NCBI RefSeq assembly: GCF_003833015.1
Contig: NZ_RJLQ01000008.1
Location: 109,259 to 173,258, forward strand
Direction: 5' to 3'
Origin: Clostridium sp. E02
Lineage (GTDB): Bacteria > Bacillota > Clostridia > Lachnospirales > Lachnospiraceae
Length of the DNA: 64,000 nucleotides
A program made the position numbers and the translations under genes. A model generated the notes under the pieces. The model searched no databases. It was given only the letters and a program-made list of their open reading frames with translations, and was not told the origin of the DNA. This document shows positions 63,935 to 64,000 of this stretch, one piece after another. Position 1 is the first letter of the stretch. Each line of letters starts with the position of its first letter.

Positions 63935-64000
63935 TTACAATGATTTTCTGCAATTAGCCGGAAGCTTATCTGACCAGGGTAGCAGATCTTTGCAGAAGCT
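63935..64000 (-). CDS. C-terminal end of an IS66-type transposase (partial)
   Basis: The last 21 codons and stop of a gene running in from beyond the window, including KDLLPWSDKLPANCR. This tail resembles the PWS-x-LP-x-x-C end of clostridial IS66-family transposases as I recall them. A terminator follows directly. The short length limits certainty. Confidence 0.55.
   Translation of the reverse strand, partial: SFCKDLLPWSDKLPANCRKSL

Noticed and set aside
63941..63997. Riboswitch-like fold from TTCTGCAA pairing with TTGCAGAA plus the following terminator
   Set aside because: The same bases read as an open coding frame with a transposase-like C terminus, and no riboswitch consensus could be matched.

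Overview
The window is AT-rich DNA with Gram-positive ribosome binding sites. It has ATG, GTG and TTG starts, CUT1/YesMN-type carbohydrate genes and a clostridial electron-bifurcating lactate oxidation cluster. This points to a strictly anaerobic Clostridia member, most likely Lachnospiraceae; the species cannot be named from the sequence. Almost all genes lie on the minus strand. No rRNA, tRNA or CRISPR array was seen.

Layout in + coordinates. (1) 1-15.6 kb is a carbohydrate locus. It holds a secreted GH13 amylase cut by the window edge, a divergent LacI regulator, and a long minus-strand block. That block runs YesM-type histidine kinase, YesN-type response regulator, CUT1 ABC importer (binding lipoprotein and two permeases), Nif3-like protein, SGNH esterase, polysaccharide deacetylase, CE1-like esterase, an orphan P-loop kinase and a sucrose-phosphorylase-like GH13_18 enzyme. 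Together they suggest sensing, import, deacetylation and phosphorolysis of an acylated oligosaccharide. (2) 15.7-21.5 kb is a lactate utilisation cluster: etfB, etfA with a ferredoxin domain, an FAD lactate dehydrogenase, nickel lactate racemase and a FadR-type GntR regulator, with a clear FadR-type operator. (3) 21.5-35.6 kb is a patchwork of housekeeping and accessory genes (PAF-acetylhydrolase-like, UppP, double Nudix, ClbS/DfsB-like, ArsR with two flavoproteins, metallophosphoesterase, PadR regulators, a seven-repeat kelch lipoprotein). Many decayed genes are mixed in (SDR, metallophosphoesterase, QW-repeat cyclase-fold protein, PTS EIIA, a small gene with an in-frame stop, serine recombinases). 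(4) 35.7-44.7 kb holds an RlmD-type methyltransferase, a small membrane protein, PcrA helicase, a patatin-like lipase and a heterodimeric ABC exporter. A 52-codon leader ORF overlapping an intrinsic terminator precedes the exporter, an arrangement like Bacillus bmrB-bmrCD. (5) 44.7-63.9 kb is a hybrid NRPS-PKS biosynthetic cluster. (6) The last bases are the end of an apparent IS66-type transposase.

The biosynthetic cluster is the most interesting part. The NRPS starts with a carrier protein and then has three C-A-PCP modules. Binding-pocket residues read by eye suggest Phe, Cys and an aromatic residue (Tyr-like). It ends in only the C-terminal half of a condensation domain. The PKS has KS, KR and ACP but no acyltransferase. 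Instead of a thioesterase it ends in a domain resembling the N-terminal domain of BtrH, the acyltransferase that moves an acyl group from a carrier protein to an aminoglycoside amine. An O-carbamoyltransferase, a SAM methyltransferase and a serine beta-lactamase-fold hydrolase follow in the same direction, then the attenuator-controlled exporter. An undescribed carbamoylated peptide-polyketide, released by acyl transfer to an amine or alcohol, is a reasonable hypothesis.
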